A stretch of 64,000 nt of DNA from Acidovorax sp. Its GTDB lineage: Bacteria > Pseudomonadota > Gammaproteobacteria > Burkholderiales > Burkholderiaceae_C. How positions within the stretch are numbered: position 1 is the first letter of the stretch; every line of letters starts with the position of its first letter. The notes beneath the pieces were generated by a model. It ran no database searches. It saw nothing but the letters and a program-made list of their open reading frames with translations, and was not told the DNA's origin. Below, piece after piece: positions 36,581 through 45,279 of the stretch. Position numbers and translations under genes: made by a program. The stretch is taken from the NCBI GenBank assembly GCA_030692685.1, contig JAUXZO010000013.1:1-64000 (forward strand), written 5' to 3'.

Positions 36581-37507
36581 ATGCTAGCCCACCCCCACGC
36601 CCTTCCTTTTGACCCGGCCACGCTGCCCGGCTTGTCTGAAAAGCTGCTGCGCAGCCACCACCAGAACAACTATGGTGGCGCAGTGTTGCGGCTCAACGCC
36701 ATCCGGGCGCAGCTTGCGGGCGTGGACTTTGCCTCGGCACCCGGCTTTGCGCTCAACGGGCTCAAGCGCGAGGAGCTGATCGCCAGCAACTCCATGCTGC
36801 TGCACGAGCTGTACTTTGCCAGCCTGGGCGGCCAGGGCGCTGCGCCTGCCCCGGGCATGACCCTGGCCCTGGCGGCCAGCTTTGGCAGCGCAGAGCGCTG
36901 GCGTGAAGAGTTTGTCGCCATGGGCAAGGCGCTGGGCGGGGGGTCGGGCTGGGTGCTGCTGGTGTTCCAGCCGCGCGAGGGGCGCCTCGTCAACCAATGG
37001 GCCGCAGACCACACCCAGACCGCGGCCGGTGGCGTTCCCATCCTGGCGCTCGACATGTATGAGCACGCCTACCACCTGGACCACGGCGCGGCGGCAGGCG
37101 CCTATGTTCAGGCCTTCATGGCCAATATCGACTGGGTGGCGGTCTACACCCGCTACCAGCAAGCCGTGACCGCCTCCAGCGAAGGGCTGCAGGCATCGGT
37201 GCATGACGCGCAGCAAGCACTACAGTGCATCGACGTGCGCCGCGCCGGTGTGTACGAAGCCGCCTCCACCACCTTGCCCAACGCCCGATGGTGCGACCCG
37301 GCGGCCATCGACATCTGGGGGGGTGAACTGCCCGTCGGCGAACCGGTGATCGTGTACTGCGTCTACGGCCACGAGGTCAGCCGGGCCGCCGCCTTGCGGC
37401 TGCGCGCAGCGGGCATCCCGGCGCGATTTCTGCAAGGAGGGCTGGACGGCTGGGCTGCTGCGGGGCTGCCGGTGCAACCGAAAACACACGCCTTGCGGGC
37501 AGACTGA
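36581..37507 (+). CDS. Superoxide dismutase-rhodanese fusion (ChrC-ChrE type)
   Basis: 308 residues. Residues about 1-195 are an Fe/Mn superoxide dismutase with the metal ligands His26, His75, Asp158 and His162 (ALDMYEHAY). Residues about 210-300 are a rhodanese domain with the active-site loop VYCVYGHEVS (Cys260). AGGAG precedes the ATG. In Cupriavidus metallidurans chromate clusters, a dismutase (ChrC) and a rhodanese-like protein (ChrE) are separate genes; here they are one polypeptide next to chrBA. It probably detoxifies superoxide and handles thiol or sulfur damage produced during chromate reduction in the cytoplasm. Confidence 0.92.
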   Translation: MLAHPHALPFDPATLPGLSEKLLRSHHQNNYGGAVLRLNAIRAQLAGVDFASAPGFALNGLKREELIASNSMLLHELYFASLGGQGAAPAPGMTLALAASFGSAERWREEFVAMGKALGGGSGWVLLVFQPREGRLVNQWAADHTQTAAGGVPILALDMYEHAYHLDHGAAAGAYVQAFMANIDWVAVYTRYQQAVTASSEGLQASVHDAQQALQCIDVRRAGVYEAASTTLPNARWCDPAAIDIWGGELPVGEPVIVYCVYGHEVSRAAALRLRAAGIPARFLQGGLDGWAAAGLPVQPKTHALRAD

Positions 37508-37540
37508 ACCGCTCAAGCCCGCGCCGCGCGCCGCGCAGAT

Positions 37541-37605
37541 CAAAATGCTACATAGTTGATAGCTATACGCGCTTAATGGACATGCGGTAGAGGCCAAAAA
37601 GACCA
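37541..37605. repeat. Decayed AGCGCT-type dispersed repeat
   Basis: CAAAATGCTACATAGTTGAT, AGCTATACGCGCTTAATGGA and GTAGAGGCCAAAAA follow the family order, but the palindromic core has mutated (CGCGCT and TGCGGT). It lies 3' to the dismutase-rhodanese gene, in the gap before the convergent DUF2254 gene. Confidence 0.75.
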
Positions 37606-37700
37606 AAATTTTGACCCAGCGGGGCCTTCACAGCGCTTACCGCTCGCCTGCGGGGCCTATCGGGCATGCGGGGCCAACCCCACCAGGCGGCACACTTGCA

Positions 37701-39062
37701 TCAGTGCAAAGGCACGCCCACGCTTTGCGCGAGCGTGCGAATGGCATCGATGTCCCGCTGCAGGGGCAGCGCCAGTTCGCCTCTGGCAAGCGCGTACTGG
37801 GCGTGGCGCAGGGCAGCCACACGCATGGCGTCGTCCTCCAGGGATGCGAGGGACCGCAGCGCTTTTTGCAACCGCATGCCCACTTCCACCACGCCAGCGC
37901 CATCCCGCGCGATGGCAGTGAAAGCATCGTCGAACATGTCCTCGATCTGCAGCGCCGGGGCCTCCACCCGGTCAAACTCCACCGGCTGGGCCGCCAGGCC
38001 TTCGTCTGGCTGCGACCACAGCGTGAACAGCCGCACCAGCGTGCCCACGATGCCGATAGCGGTGCCTGGGTCATTCACCGCCGGCGACAGCGCCCGGCCA
38101 GCGATCTCGGACAGAACGATGAGCCCCAGGCGCGGATCATGGTCGAACACCCGGTCGCGGCCGATGGTGAAGGCCGCGGCAACCCGCTGCAGGTCCAGTT
38201 GCCCACCGGCGCCAGAGCCAAGCCGCACGTGGGCCAACGGCGTTCCTGGCATGGCAAACGTGCCCGGCAGCGCATCGACCACCACGCGGCCCCCGAGGTC
38301 CAGGGCAAACTCCTGAAGGGCCCGCATGTCGATCTGCTGTACGTAGCCCACTTCGGCGGCGAACACCGGCGTGCACTTATCCGTGGTGCCCATGCCGCTA
38401 CTCACACCCCTACCCATACCCATACCCGTGTCCGTATCCGTGTCCGTATCTGTGCAAGCTGGCTGCGGGGTTCGCACAACGCCCCCCAGCGCAGGCGCCC
38501 TGCGGCGGCGCTTCATCGCTGCGGTGGTGGCCCCCTCTACCTGTTCCACAGTGGCCCCCAGCCGTCCCAGCCGCGCGATGCGGTCCGTCCAGCGCACAAA
38601 GGTGAACACCACAAAACCCAGCACCGCTACCGTCATCGAAAACAGCGTAAAGCGCCCGGCGATTTCAAAGTAGCCGTTTTTCATGGCCATCAGGGCCACG
38701 ACGCTGAAAATGAACGCCCCCACAAAGGTAGACAGCGCGTTTTGCGACACATCGTCTGCAATCACCAGGGGAAACGAGCGCGGCGTGGCAGTGGTGCTGG
38801 CAGACGAATACGCCGACACCATCGACGCCACTGCAAACGTGGCGACCGCCAACATGCTGGCTGCAATGATGGACAACAGGCTTTCCACAGACTCGCTCGA
38901 CACATCGGGCGCCAGACGCGCCAGCGGCAGCTGGTCGGACACCTTGGCGCCAAACACCGCAACGACAGAGACGGCGCAGATCAGCAGCGGCTTGACCCAC
39001 AAGCGCTCACGGATGCGGCGTACCAGAAAACGCCATTTGTCCTGCGACACCAACCAATTCAT
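37701..39062 (-). CDS. DUF2254 membrane protein
   Basis: 453 residues from the ATG at 39062, which has AGGAGTGCTT directly upstream. Four hydrophobic helices occupy about residues 20-175, followed by a large soluble part with the conserved DUF2254 region SEIAGRALSPAVNDPGTAIG. The domain is of unknown function and widespread in Proteobacteria. Between them is a low-complexity linker (DTDTDTDTGMGMG, about residues 205-217) encoded by a tandem hexanucleotide repeat. Confidence 0.85.
   Translation of the reverse strand: MNWLVSQDKWRFLVRRIRERLWVKPLLICAVSVVAVFGAKVSDQLPLARLAPDVSSESVESLLSIIAASMLAVATFAVASMVSAYSSASTTATPRSFPLVIADDVSQNALSTFVGAFIFSVVALMAMKNGYFEIAGRFTLFSMTVAVLGFVVFTFVRWTDRIARLGRLGATVEQVEGATTAAMKRRRRAPALGGVVRTPQPACTDTDTDTDTGMGMGRGVSSGMGTTDKCTPVFAAEVGYVQQIDMRALQEFALDLGGRVVVDALPGTFAMPGTPLAHVRLGSGAGGQLDLQRVAAAFTIGRDRVFDHDPRLGLIVLSEIAGRALSPAVNDPGTAIGIVGTLVRLFTLWSQPDEGLAAQPVEFDRVEAPALQIEDMFDDAFTAIARDGAGVVEVGMRLQKALRSLASLEDDAMRVAALRHAQYALARGELALPLQRDIDAIRTLAQSVGVPLH
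38411..38454. repeat. Tandem hexanucleotide repeat within the DUF2254 gene
   Basis: On the plus strand the sequence repeats as TACCCA, TACCCA, TACCCG, then TGTCCG and TATCCG in alternation, seven to eight units in all. It encodes alternating Asp-Thr and Gly-Met pairs. Units of six preserve the reading frame, so copy-number change would alter linker length without inactivating the gene. Confidence 0.8.
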
Positions 39063-39221
39063 AAGCACTCCTGCGCCTTCCGGCATACCTTCGATTGTCG
39101 GCCCCGCGAAACGGCGCGTTTTTGGTGAACCCGGGTACGACAGGGACCCCGCCCCGGTGGGTTGTGCGGCCGGGCTCACAAGGCGTTGGCAAAACAACGC
39201 CCGCGCGCACAGGTAAACCCG

Positions 39222-40415
39222 TCAGCCCGCTGCCCGCGCCCAGCGCGCCGGCTCTGGTGCCCAGCCGGCGTGGTCGTCGCCGTCAATGTCCAGCAACGCT
39301 CCCACACTGCGCCCCAGGTCTACCGACAACACGTCTGCCGCGGCCTGCGCGCCCCCGTCGCTGCGCTGGGCGGTGGTCACAAAAGCGGTAAACGCCGCCC
39401 AGTCGCGCGCCATGTGGTCCACCAGAATGCGCGCCAGCTCGTACGACAGCAGGTTGCCGTCGTCGGTGCGCTGAAACGACGTGCCCGCCCAGAACTCCTG
39501 CATGCGCTCAGGCGTCCAGAAGCGCTGGTGCAAATAGTGCAGCTGCGCGGGGGTGTGCTGGGCGGGTGGCGCGCCCTTTAAGCGGCGCTCGGTGTTGACG
39601 GCCAGGCCCTCATCCAGCCAGGTGGGCAGGTGCAGGTGGGCCAGCGCGTTGTGGGTCATCTCGTGGGCAATCACGGGCTCGATGGCGGCCAGGTCGGCCG
39701 CCACCACCACAAAGTGTGGGCAGCCGAAATGGATGAACATGCCGCCACTGCGCGCAAACTCGCCGTCCTCTCCATAAAACTGCGCGACGTAGTGGTAGTA
39801 AGTGTCTTCATCGTCCAGCACCAGCAAGATGCTTTTTTCTGTGACGGGGAAATGCGCCATGCCCGCCAGCAGCCGGTCGATGCGCTGGCGCGTGGTGGTC
39901 ACATAGCGCGCCGTCGCGCGGGCCACTGATGGCGCAAGCGGCGACAGGATGAAGCAGTCGGCCCCTTCGTGCAGGTGCATGTGGGCGCCGAGCGCGTCGC
40001 GCAGGTGCAGCAGCCAGGCGCGGCGGCCCTGGTTCAGGGCCTCGGCCGCCACTTGCGGCGCGCGGTCACCCGCGCCATGGGCCCAGATATCCAGCGCGGG
40101 CCAGTCCATCTGCGGAAGATCCTGGCGGTTGTGCAGATGGGTCAGCACGTCGAAATTGGCAACATCCGGCGCCTGCAGATGCGTGGGGGCTGGCTCGGCC
40201 TCCCCTGCCACAGTGTGGTTGTCGTCGCGCACTGCCAGGGTTTGCAGGTTGGCTTTCACCAACCACGCACCCAGAAACGGGATTGCCCACACGCCGCCCA
40301 TGAACATCGCTTTTCGAAAGCCTTGTTCACCACTGCGTGCAATCTGGCGGGTTGCCTGGACATTGACGACCAGCAGCCCCGCAAGCAGAGCCAGGCCAAT
40401 GAATTCAGGGGACAT
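39222..40415 (-). CDS. Membrane-anchored zinc metallopeptidase-like protein
   Basis: 397 residues from the ATG at 40415. Two N-terminal hydrophobic segments (about 3-20 and 38-56) suggest a membrane anchor. The gluzincin-type site is HEMTHNALAH (251-260), with a downstream WLDEGLA (Glu269) as third ligand. The best parallel is the peptidase-MA/DUF1570-like group. No protease inhibitor or secretion gene lies nearby and the substrate is unknown. No clear Shine-Dalgarno was found, so the start is tentative. Confidence 0.65.
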   Translation of the reverse strand: MSPEFIGLALLAGLLVVNVQATRQIARSGEQGFRKAMFMGGVWAIPFLGAWLVKANLQTLAVRDDNHTVAGEAEPAPTHLQAPDVANFDVLTHLHNRQDLPQMDWPALDIWAHGAGDRAPQVAAEALNQGRRAWLLHLRDALGAHMHLHEGADCFILSPLAPSVARATARYVTTTRQRIDRLLAGMAHFPVTEKSILLVLDDEDTYYHYVAQFYGEDGEFARSGGMFIHFGCPHFVVVAADLAAIEPVIAHEMTHNALAHLHLPTWLDEGLAVNTERRLKGAPPAQHTPAQLHYLHQRFWTPERMQEFWAGTSFQRTDDGNLLSYELARILVDHMARDWAAFTAFVTTAQRSDGGAQAAADVLSVDLGRSVGALLDIDGDDHAGWAPEPARWARAAG

Positions 40416-40472
40416 GGGTAACAACAAAAAACCGGCAGGGAAGCCTGTGCGGGCGCCTCTATGGGCTCCGTG

Positions 40473-40536
40473 CAAATACTATCTTTTTTATAGCTATTAG
40501 CGCTTACTGGATAAGCGCTAGAGGCCAAAAAGACTC
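40473..40536. repeat. AGCGCT-type dispersed repeat, intact copy
   Basis: AATACTATCTTTTTTATAGC leads into TAGCGCTTACTGGATAAGCG and CTAGAGGCCAAAAAGACTC. This is the clearest copy and was used as the reference for the family. It lies between the convergent-to-upstream pair metallopeptidase (minus) and isochorismatase (minus), ending about 10 bp from the isochorismatase stop. Confidence 0.9.
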
Positions 40537-40545
40537 AAAAACCGG

Positions 40546-41151
40546 TTACTTGACCAGCCCCAAAACATCCTTGAACGTCGGGTGCTCACACGTGCCCAGC
40601 CATTCAAACGCCACCATTTCGGTAGTCACCAGCTCGGCGCCCGCACCGGCCAGGCGGTCAAAGGCGGCGTCGCGGTTGCGTTCGGTGCGCGAGCCGCAGG
40701 CGTCGGTCACCACCCACACTTCAAACTCGTCTTCGAGCAGGTCGAGCGCGGTCTGCAGCAGGCAGACATGGGCTTCGCACCCGGCGATCACGATGGTGCC
40801 GCGCTCGTCGCCCTGACCAGCTGCGGGCTTTTGCAGGTGTTTGGGCAGGCTGCGGGCGTTGCCACCCTGGGGTTTGGCGGGCGGGCGCAGCCATTCACCC
40901 AGGCCTTCTTCGGCTGCGCTGAAGTGCATCTTGGCCAGGGTTTTCTGGCACAGCGCGCGCAGTGCGGCGTCGTTCGCGCCCAGGCGCGAGGGGTTTTGTT
41001 CGGTGCCCCACACCGGCACCTCCAGCAACCGGGCGATCTCGGCCAGGCGGCGCGCGTTGGCCAGCACGGCGGGGCCTTCAAAGATGGCGGGCATCAAGCG
41101 TTCTTGGTAGTCGACCAGGACGAGTTGGGATTCGGTGGCGTCAAGCAGCAT
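40546..41151 (-). CDS. Isochorismatase-family cysteine hydrolase
   Basis: 201 residues. The catalytic set is Asp14 in LVLVDYQERL, Lys74 in AKMHFSA and the Cys at about 130 in GCEAHVCLLQTA. This resembles YcaC-like hydrolases. Residues about 90-117 (PPAKPQGGNARSLPKHLQK and following) form a charged, Pro-rich insert between the two catalytic segments that most family members lack, possibly from a repeat. Substrate unknown; nicotinamide- or amide-type compounds are possible. Confidence 0.85.
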   Translation of the reverse strand: MLLDATESQLVLVDYQERLMPAIFEGPAVLANARRLAEIARLLEVPVWGTEQNPSRLGANDAALRALCQKTLAKMHFSAAEEGLGEWLRPPAKPQGGNARSLPKHLQKPAAGQGDERGTIVIAGCEAHVCLLQTALDLLEDEFEVWVVTDACGSRTERNRDAAFDRLAGAGAELVTTEMVAFEWLGTCEHPTFKDVLGLVK

Positions 41152-41247
41152 GGTGTGATGGTGGTTTGTTCGTTGGTGGGCCAGCCCGTGTGGGCGGCGG
41201 CGCTTTCAGAGAGTGGGGCATTGTCGCAGCCCTGCACTGGCCGATTT

Positions 41248-42159
41248 TTACGGTGGCAGCACGGACCGCACTGCTTGCCCCAACGGTGCCGCCATCGCCA
41301 CCGCGTTGCTGGAGTGCGGGATGCAGTCGGTGCTCCACACCTCCCCCACGCCCGCGTCGTGCAATGCCTTCAGCGCATCGCCCGCAAACAGCGCGTGTGT
41401 CACGGCCACATCGACTGACGCGGCCCCAGCCTGAAGCAGCAATCGCGCCGCCAACGCCAAGGTGCGCCCGGTGCTGGCCATGTCGTCCAGCAGCACCACG
41501 GCCCGGCCCTGGGCATTGAGGGTGGGCAGTTCAATCGCCACATCGCGGTCGCCATGGCGCACCTTGATGCAGACGGCATGGTCGAAGCCATGGCGTGCCG
41601 CGGCCTGGGCGATCCATTGGGCGGATTCGCCGTCGGGCCCCACGAGCAGAGCGTTGGGGCGGCGCTGGGCGATCAGATCGGACAGCGGCTCGGCGCCACT
41701 GAGCACCAGCGCCTGCGGTACGGGGATGGCCTGCTCCAGGCGTTCGATGCGGTGCAGGTGCGGGTCCACGGTGATCACGGCATCGAACAACCCCGCCAAA
41801 AATCCGCCCACCACCTGCTGGCTGATGGCCTCGCCGGGGTGAAAGGCGATGTCCTGCCGCATATATGCCAGGTATGGCGCCACCAGCGTGAGGTGTTGCA
41901 CGCCCAGGCTGCGGGCTGTGCGGGCCGCCAGCAGCAGCTCCACCAGCTTTTCGTTGGGCTGGTGCAGGCTTCTCAGCACCACGGCATGCGCAGGCAAACG
42001 GCCACGGGCATCGACGGGCAGGCACAGCTTAAGTTCGCCATCGGGGAAACGGTGGCGTTCGATGGCCAGGGCCGTCAGGCCAGCTGCCTTTGCGAGGCGG
42101 TGCGCTGGCGCTTCTTCGTCGGCGAAATACAGCAAGCAAGCGGCTTCAGGCTGGGTCAT
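41248..42159 (-). CDS. Ribose-phosphate pyrophosphokinase-like protein (PRPP synthase family)
   Basis: 303 residues, slightly shorter than the housekeeping enzyme. Conserved elements are RFPDGELKLCLP, QPNEKLVELLLAARTA, YLAYMRQD, the metal site VDPHLHRIERL, the catalytic-loop basic residues KVRHGDRD, and the PRPP-binding motif LLDDMASTGRT. It lies 2 bp after the AMP-phosphorylase-like gene, so both are almost certainly co-expressed. It could make PRPP from ribose 5-phosphate and ATP, or act on ribose 1,5-bisphosphate produced by its partner. It is not the usual prs gene, which sits beside ipk/ispE and rplY. Confidence 0.85.
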   Translation of the reverse strand: MTQPEAACLLYFADEEAPAHRLAKAAGLTALAIERHRFPDGELKLCLPVDARGRLPAHAVVLRSLHQPNEKLVELLLAARTARSLGVQHLTLVAPYLAYMRQDIAFHPGEAISQQVVGGFLAGLFDAVITVDPHLHRIERLEQAIPVPQALVLSGAEPLSDLIAQRRPNALLVGPDGESAQWIAQAAARHGFDHAVCIKVRHGDRDVAIELPTLNAQGRAVVLLDDMASTGRTLALAARLLLQAGAASVDVAVTHALFAGDALKALHDAGVGEVWSTDCIPHSSNAVAMAAPLGQAVRSVLPP

Positions 42160-42161
42160 CG

Positions 42162-43772
42162 TCAGAACTCCACAAAAACGCGCGGCACCTCGTCGGCCGT
42201 GCCCAGACGGTAGCCACTGTCCCGTTCACACGCATGGCGCGCAAACTCCAGGTCGGCCGGATAGCTGGCGTGTACGCGGTACAGCAAGTCCCCGGCCGCT
42301 ACGGTGTCGCCCAGCTTGTGCATCAAATCCACCCCGGCGCCCGGCACCTTGGGCGCACCCGCCAGGCGGGCCACGCGGGCAATCTGGTAGTTGTCGATGC
42401 TGGAGACCACGCCGCTGGCGGGCGCCACCACATCGTGCGTGAGCGCGCCCAGCGCTGGGTGGTTGTGGTCAAACCCCGTGCTTCCCTGGGCCCCGATGAT
42501 GGCGTTCATGCGCGCGAGCGCCCGGCCAGAATCGAGAATGTCTCGCGCAATGGCGTAGCCGTCTCCGCCACGTACATCAGGGTCGCATTCAATGAGGCGC
42601 CCGGCCAGGCGCAGCGACTTTTGCCGCAGGTCGGCTGGCGCGCGCGGGTCGTTTTGCAGCACGCGCATCACGTCGCGCGCCTCCAGCACCGGGCCCACGC
42701 CATTGCCCACGGGCTGGCGGCCGTCGGTGATCACCACGTCCAGCGACAGGCCCATGCGCCGCGCCACATATTCAAACAGGCGGCGCAGGCGTTGCGCATC
42801 GGGCATGGACCGCACCTTGGCCGTGGGGCCGATGGGAATGTCGAGCACCAGATGGGTCGCGCCCGCAGCCACCTTCTTGGACAAGATGGACGCCACCATC
42901 TGTCCCGCCGAATCAATCGACAGCGGCCGCTCCACAGAGATCAGCACATCATCGGCGGGCGACAGATTGGCCGTGCCGCCCCAGGCCAGGCAACACCGGT
43001 ACTCGCGCACGATGTCTGCCAACTGCTCAAAAGGCAGTTCCACCTTGGCCAGCACCTCCATGGTGTCGGCCGTGCCTGCGGGGGATGTGATGGCGCGAGA
43101 CGAGGTCTTGGGGCACAACATGCCGTGCGCAGCAACAATGGGCACGACCAGCATGGTGGTGCGGTTGCCCGGTATGCCGCCGATGCAGTGCTTGTCGACC
43201 ACCAGCGGCTCGTGCCAGTCCAGGCGCCTGCCGCTGGCGACCATCGCGTCGGTCAGGAAAAACACTTCCTCGCGATCCAGCTCGCTTTGGTGGCAGGCCA
43301 CCACAAAGGCGGTAAGTTCAATTTTGGAATAGCGGTGGCCAGCAATGTCGCGCACGATGGCGCCAAAGTCCTCGCGTGTGAGGCGCTCGCTGGCGATCTT
43401 GCGGAAAAGCGCGCCCATGGATTCGGGCGGCTCCGCCTGGGCCACCGACACCGTGTGGCCGTTGTCCACGCCCAGCTGGGCAAACGCGTCTTCCGACAGG
43501 CCCAGTTCGTGACAGCCCACGATGGTGGTGTCGTCCACCACGTTCACTGTCGCCAGAATCTGGCGGCCGTTGGCACGAACCTCGATCTTGGACAGGGCTT
43601 GAAAGCCCTCGGCCCGGTACACAGCACAGTCCCGGTGCAGGTAGGCCACGTTTTCACGCCAGGTGTCGATGGCCACGCGGCGCAGGGCCAGTTGCGACCG
43701 GGTTTGTGGCTCCGTCGCGGTTGCGGGCGCTGGGGGACAGGGTTCGGGTGGCGAGGACGGCGCGGCATGCAT
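42162..43772 (-). CDS. AMP/thymidine phosphorylase family protein (type 2, archaeal-like)
   Basis: 536 residues, longer than DeoA (about 440) and close to archaeal AMP phosphorylases (about 500). It has an extra N-terminal domain (about 20-110), a glycosyltransferase-family core with [16 protein letters not shown] and the nucleotide-binding [17 protein letters not shown], and a C-terminal biotinyl-like domain ([14 protein letters not shown]). The GIPGNRTTM and [11 protein letters not shown] signatures match AMP phosphorylase, which splits AMP with phosphate into adenine and ribose 1,5-bisphosphate. Bacterial homologues are usually labelled putative thymidine phosphorylase type 2. It heads an operon with a PRPP-synthase-like gene. 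Confidence 0.88.
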   Translation of the reverse strand: MHAAPSSPPEPCPPAPATATEPQTRSQLALRRVAIDTWRENVAYLHRDCAVYRAEGFQALSKIEVRANGRQILATVNVVDDTTIVGCHELGLSEDAFAQLGVDNGHTVSVAQAEPPESMGALFRKIASERLTREDFGAIVRDIAGHRYSKIELTAFVVACHQSELDREEVFFLTDAMVASGRRLDWHEPLVVDKHCIGGIPGNRTTMLVVPIVAAHGMLCPKTSSRAITSPAGTADTMEVLAKVELPFEQLADIVREYRCCLAWGGTANLSPADDVLISVERPLSIDSAGQMVASILSKKVAAGATHLVLDIPIGPTAKVRSMPDAQRLRRLFEYVARRMGLSLDVVITDGRQPVGNGVGPVLEARDVMRVLQNDPRAPADLRQKSLRLAGRLIECDPDVRGGDGYAIARDILDSGRALARMNAIIGAQGSTGFDHNHPALGALTHDVVAPASGVVSSIDNYQIARVARLAGAPKVPGAGVDLMHKLGDTVAAGDLLYRVHASYPADLEFARHACERDSGYRLGTADEVPRVFVEF

Positions 43773-43899
43773 CGTGTCAGCCTAACGCTAAAGTGCTCGG
43801 CAACACCTCGGGTGCACCCCGTGTCAGAGCGTTTGCGGCACAGATCTTTCCAGCTTTTTGACCTGGGTCAAGAAGCCCTCGCAATCACCGCTGATGGAC

Positions 43900-45075
43900 T
43901 CACTTCGGCTGCAAGCGAAGCAAACGCCCCTGTGGGCTGTCGGTCACCATATAGAGCAACCCGTCCGGCCCTTGGCGCACGTCGCGGATGCGCTCGCCAT
44001 TGCCTTGCAGCAGTTTCTCCTCCCGCTGTACCTTGCCACCGGCCAGTTCCAGCCGGTGCAGTGTGCCGAACTTGAGCGACCCGACAAACAGGCTGCCCTG
44101 CCATGCCGCGCCATAACGTGTGCTGGTCAAAAACGCCATGCCCGAGGGTGCAATCGACGGCACCCAATAGTGCAGGGGTTGTTCCATACCCGCCTTGGCG
44201 GTGCCTTCGCCGAGCTTGCCGCCGCCATAGTTCTCGCCGTAGGTAATCACCGGCCAGCCATAGTTGCGGCCAGGCTGGGGTTGGTTGACCTCGTCGCCGC
44301 CCTGGGGGCCGTGTTCGTGCATCCACAGCTTGCCGTCAGGCGCGAGGGTGGCGCCCTGGGAGTTGCGGTGGCCGTAGCTCCAGATCTCGGCCAATGCGCC
44401 AGGCTGCTTGGCAAAGGGGTTCTCGGGTGGTGCGGCGCCGTCGGCGGTAATGCGGATGATCTTGCCGTGGTGGTTGTCCAGCTTTTGCGCGTCGTCCTTG
44501 CGGTGGTAGCGGTCACCCAGGGTCAGAAACAGGTTGCCGTCCCCGGTCTGCACGATGCGGCAGCCAAAATGCAGTGAACTCGTCACCTTGGGCCGTTGGC
44601 TGAAAATGACCTGCACGTTTTGCAAGCTACGCCCATCGGCCGACAAGCTTGCGCGCGCCAGCGCCGTGCTGTTGCCACCACCACTGCCTCCACCATTGCT
44701 GGCGGCCGAAGCGGCCTCAGAAAAGCAAAAGAAGATGCGGCGGTTCTGGGCAAAGTCCGTATCCGTCACCACGTCCAGCAAACCGCCCTGCCCGCCTGTG
44801 GCCACCGCCGGCACGCCAGTGAGCGCGGGGCCGACCTGCCCGCTGCCGCTGACGATGCGCATGCGCCCCGCCCGTTCGGTGACCAGAAACTGCCCGTCCG
44901 GCAGAAAGGCCAAAGCCCAAGGGTTGACCAGTCCGGTCGCAACAGGGACCAGTGAAACGGGTGCTGAAGCCGTGTTTTGAGCCACGCTGTTTGCAGTGGC
45001 ACCCATTGCTACCAAAAACATAGCTACTTGTGCTTTATGGATAAGCGCTAGAGGCCATTTTCTTATAAATTTCAT
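43900..45075 (-). CDS. PQQ-dependent aldose sugar dehydrogenase (YliI-like)
   Basis: 391 residues. The ATG at 45075 has GGAGAG 6-7 nt upstream. After a signal peptide, the mature protein begins near VPVATGLVNPWALAFLPDG and forms the six-bladed beta-propeller of soluble sugar dehydrogenases (FGCRIVQTGDGNLFLTLGDR, HRNSQGATLAPDGKLWMHEH, RDVRQGPDGLLYMVTD). It oxidises aldoses in the periplasm with PQQ. Almost all of the signal peptide, from KFIRKWPLALIHKAQ to about residue 24, is encoded by a copy of the dispersed AGCGCT-type repeat. Confidence 0.9.
   Translation of the reverse strand: MKFIRKWPLALIHKAQVAMFLVAMGATANSVAQNTASAPVSLVPVATGLVNPWALAFLPDGQFLVTERAGRMRIVSGSGQVGPALTGVPAVATGGQGGLLDVVTDTDFAQNRRIFFCFSEAASAASNGGGSGGGNSTALARASLSADGRSLQNVQVIFSQRPKVTSSLHFGCRIVQTGDGNLFLTLGDRYHRKDDAQKLDNHHGKIIRITADGAAPPENPFAKQPGALAEIWSYGHRNSQGATLAPDGKLWMHEHGPQGGDEVNQPQPGRNYGWPVITYGENYGGGKLGEGTAKAGMEQPLHYWVPSIAPSGMAFLTSTRYGAAWQGSLFVGSLKFGTLHRLELAGGKVQREEKLLQGNGERIRDVRQGPDGLLYMVTDSPQGRLLRLQPK
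45005..45070. repeat. AGCGCT-type dispersed repeat coding for a signal peptide
   Basis: The plus strand reads ATTGCTACCAAAAACATAGC, TACTTGTGCTTTATGGATAA and GCGCTAGAGGCCATTTTCTT. One core arm has changed from AGCGCT to TGTGCT. On the minus strand the copy is translated as residues 2 to about 24 of the sugar dehydrogenase, giving a basic N-region and a hydrophobic core. Confidence 0.85.
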
Positions 45076-45279
45076 GGGCAATCTCTCCGCCAAATGAGGG
45101 GTGATGGCTGGTGCATGTACACCGATCTGCCGTGGGTGCAACTGCGCTCCCCGCAACCAGGCAATGCACTTGCGCCCAGCCTGCCTGCAAGTGCGCAATC
45201 AGGTTTATATGAACCAAATCAACAACTTGCAACGGGCCGGTTTTTGGTCAGTGAGCGTAGCGTGTTACCCTTCGCCCCC

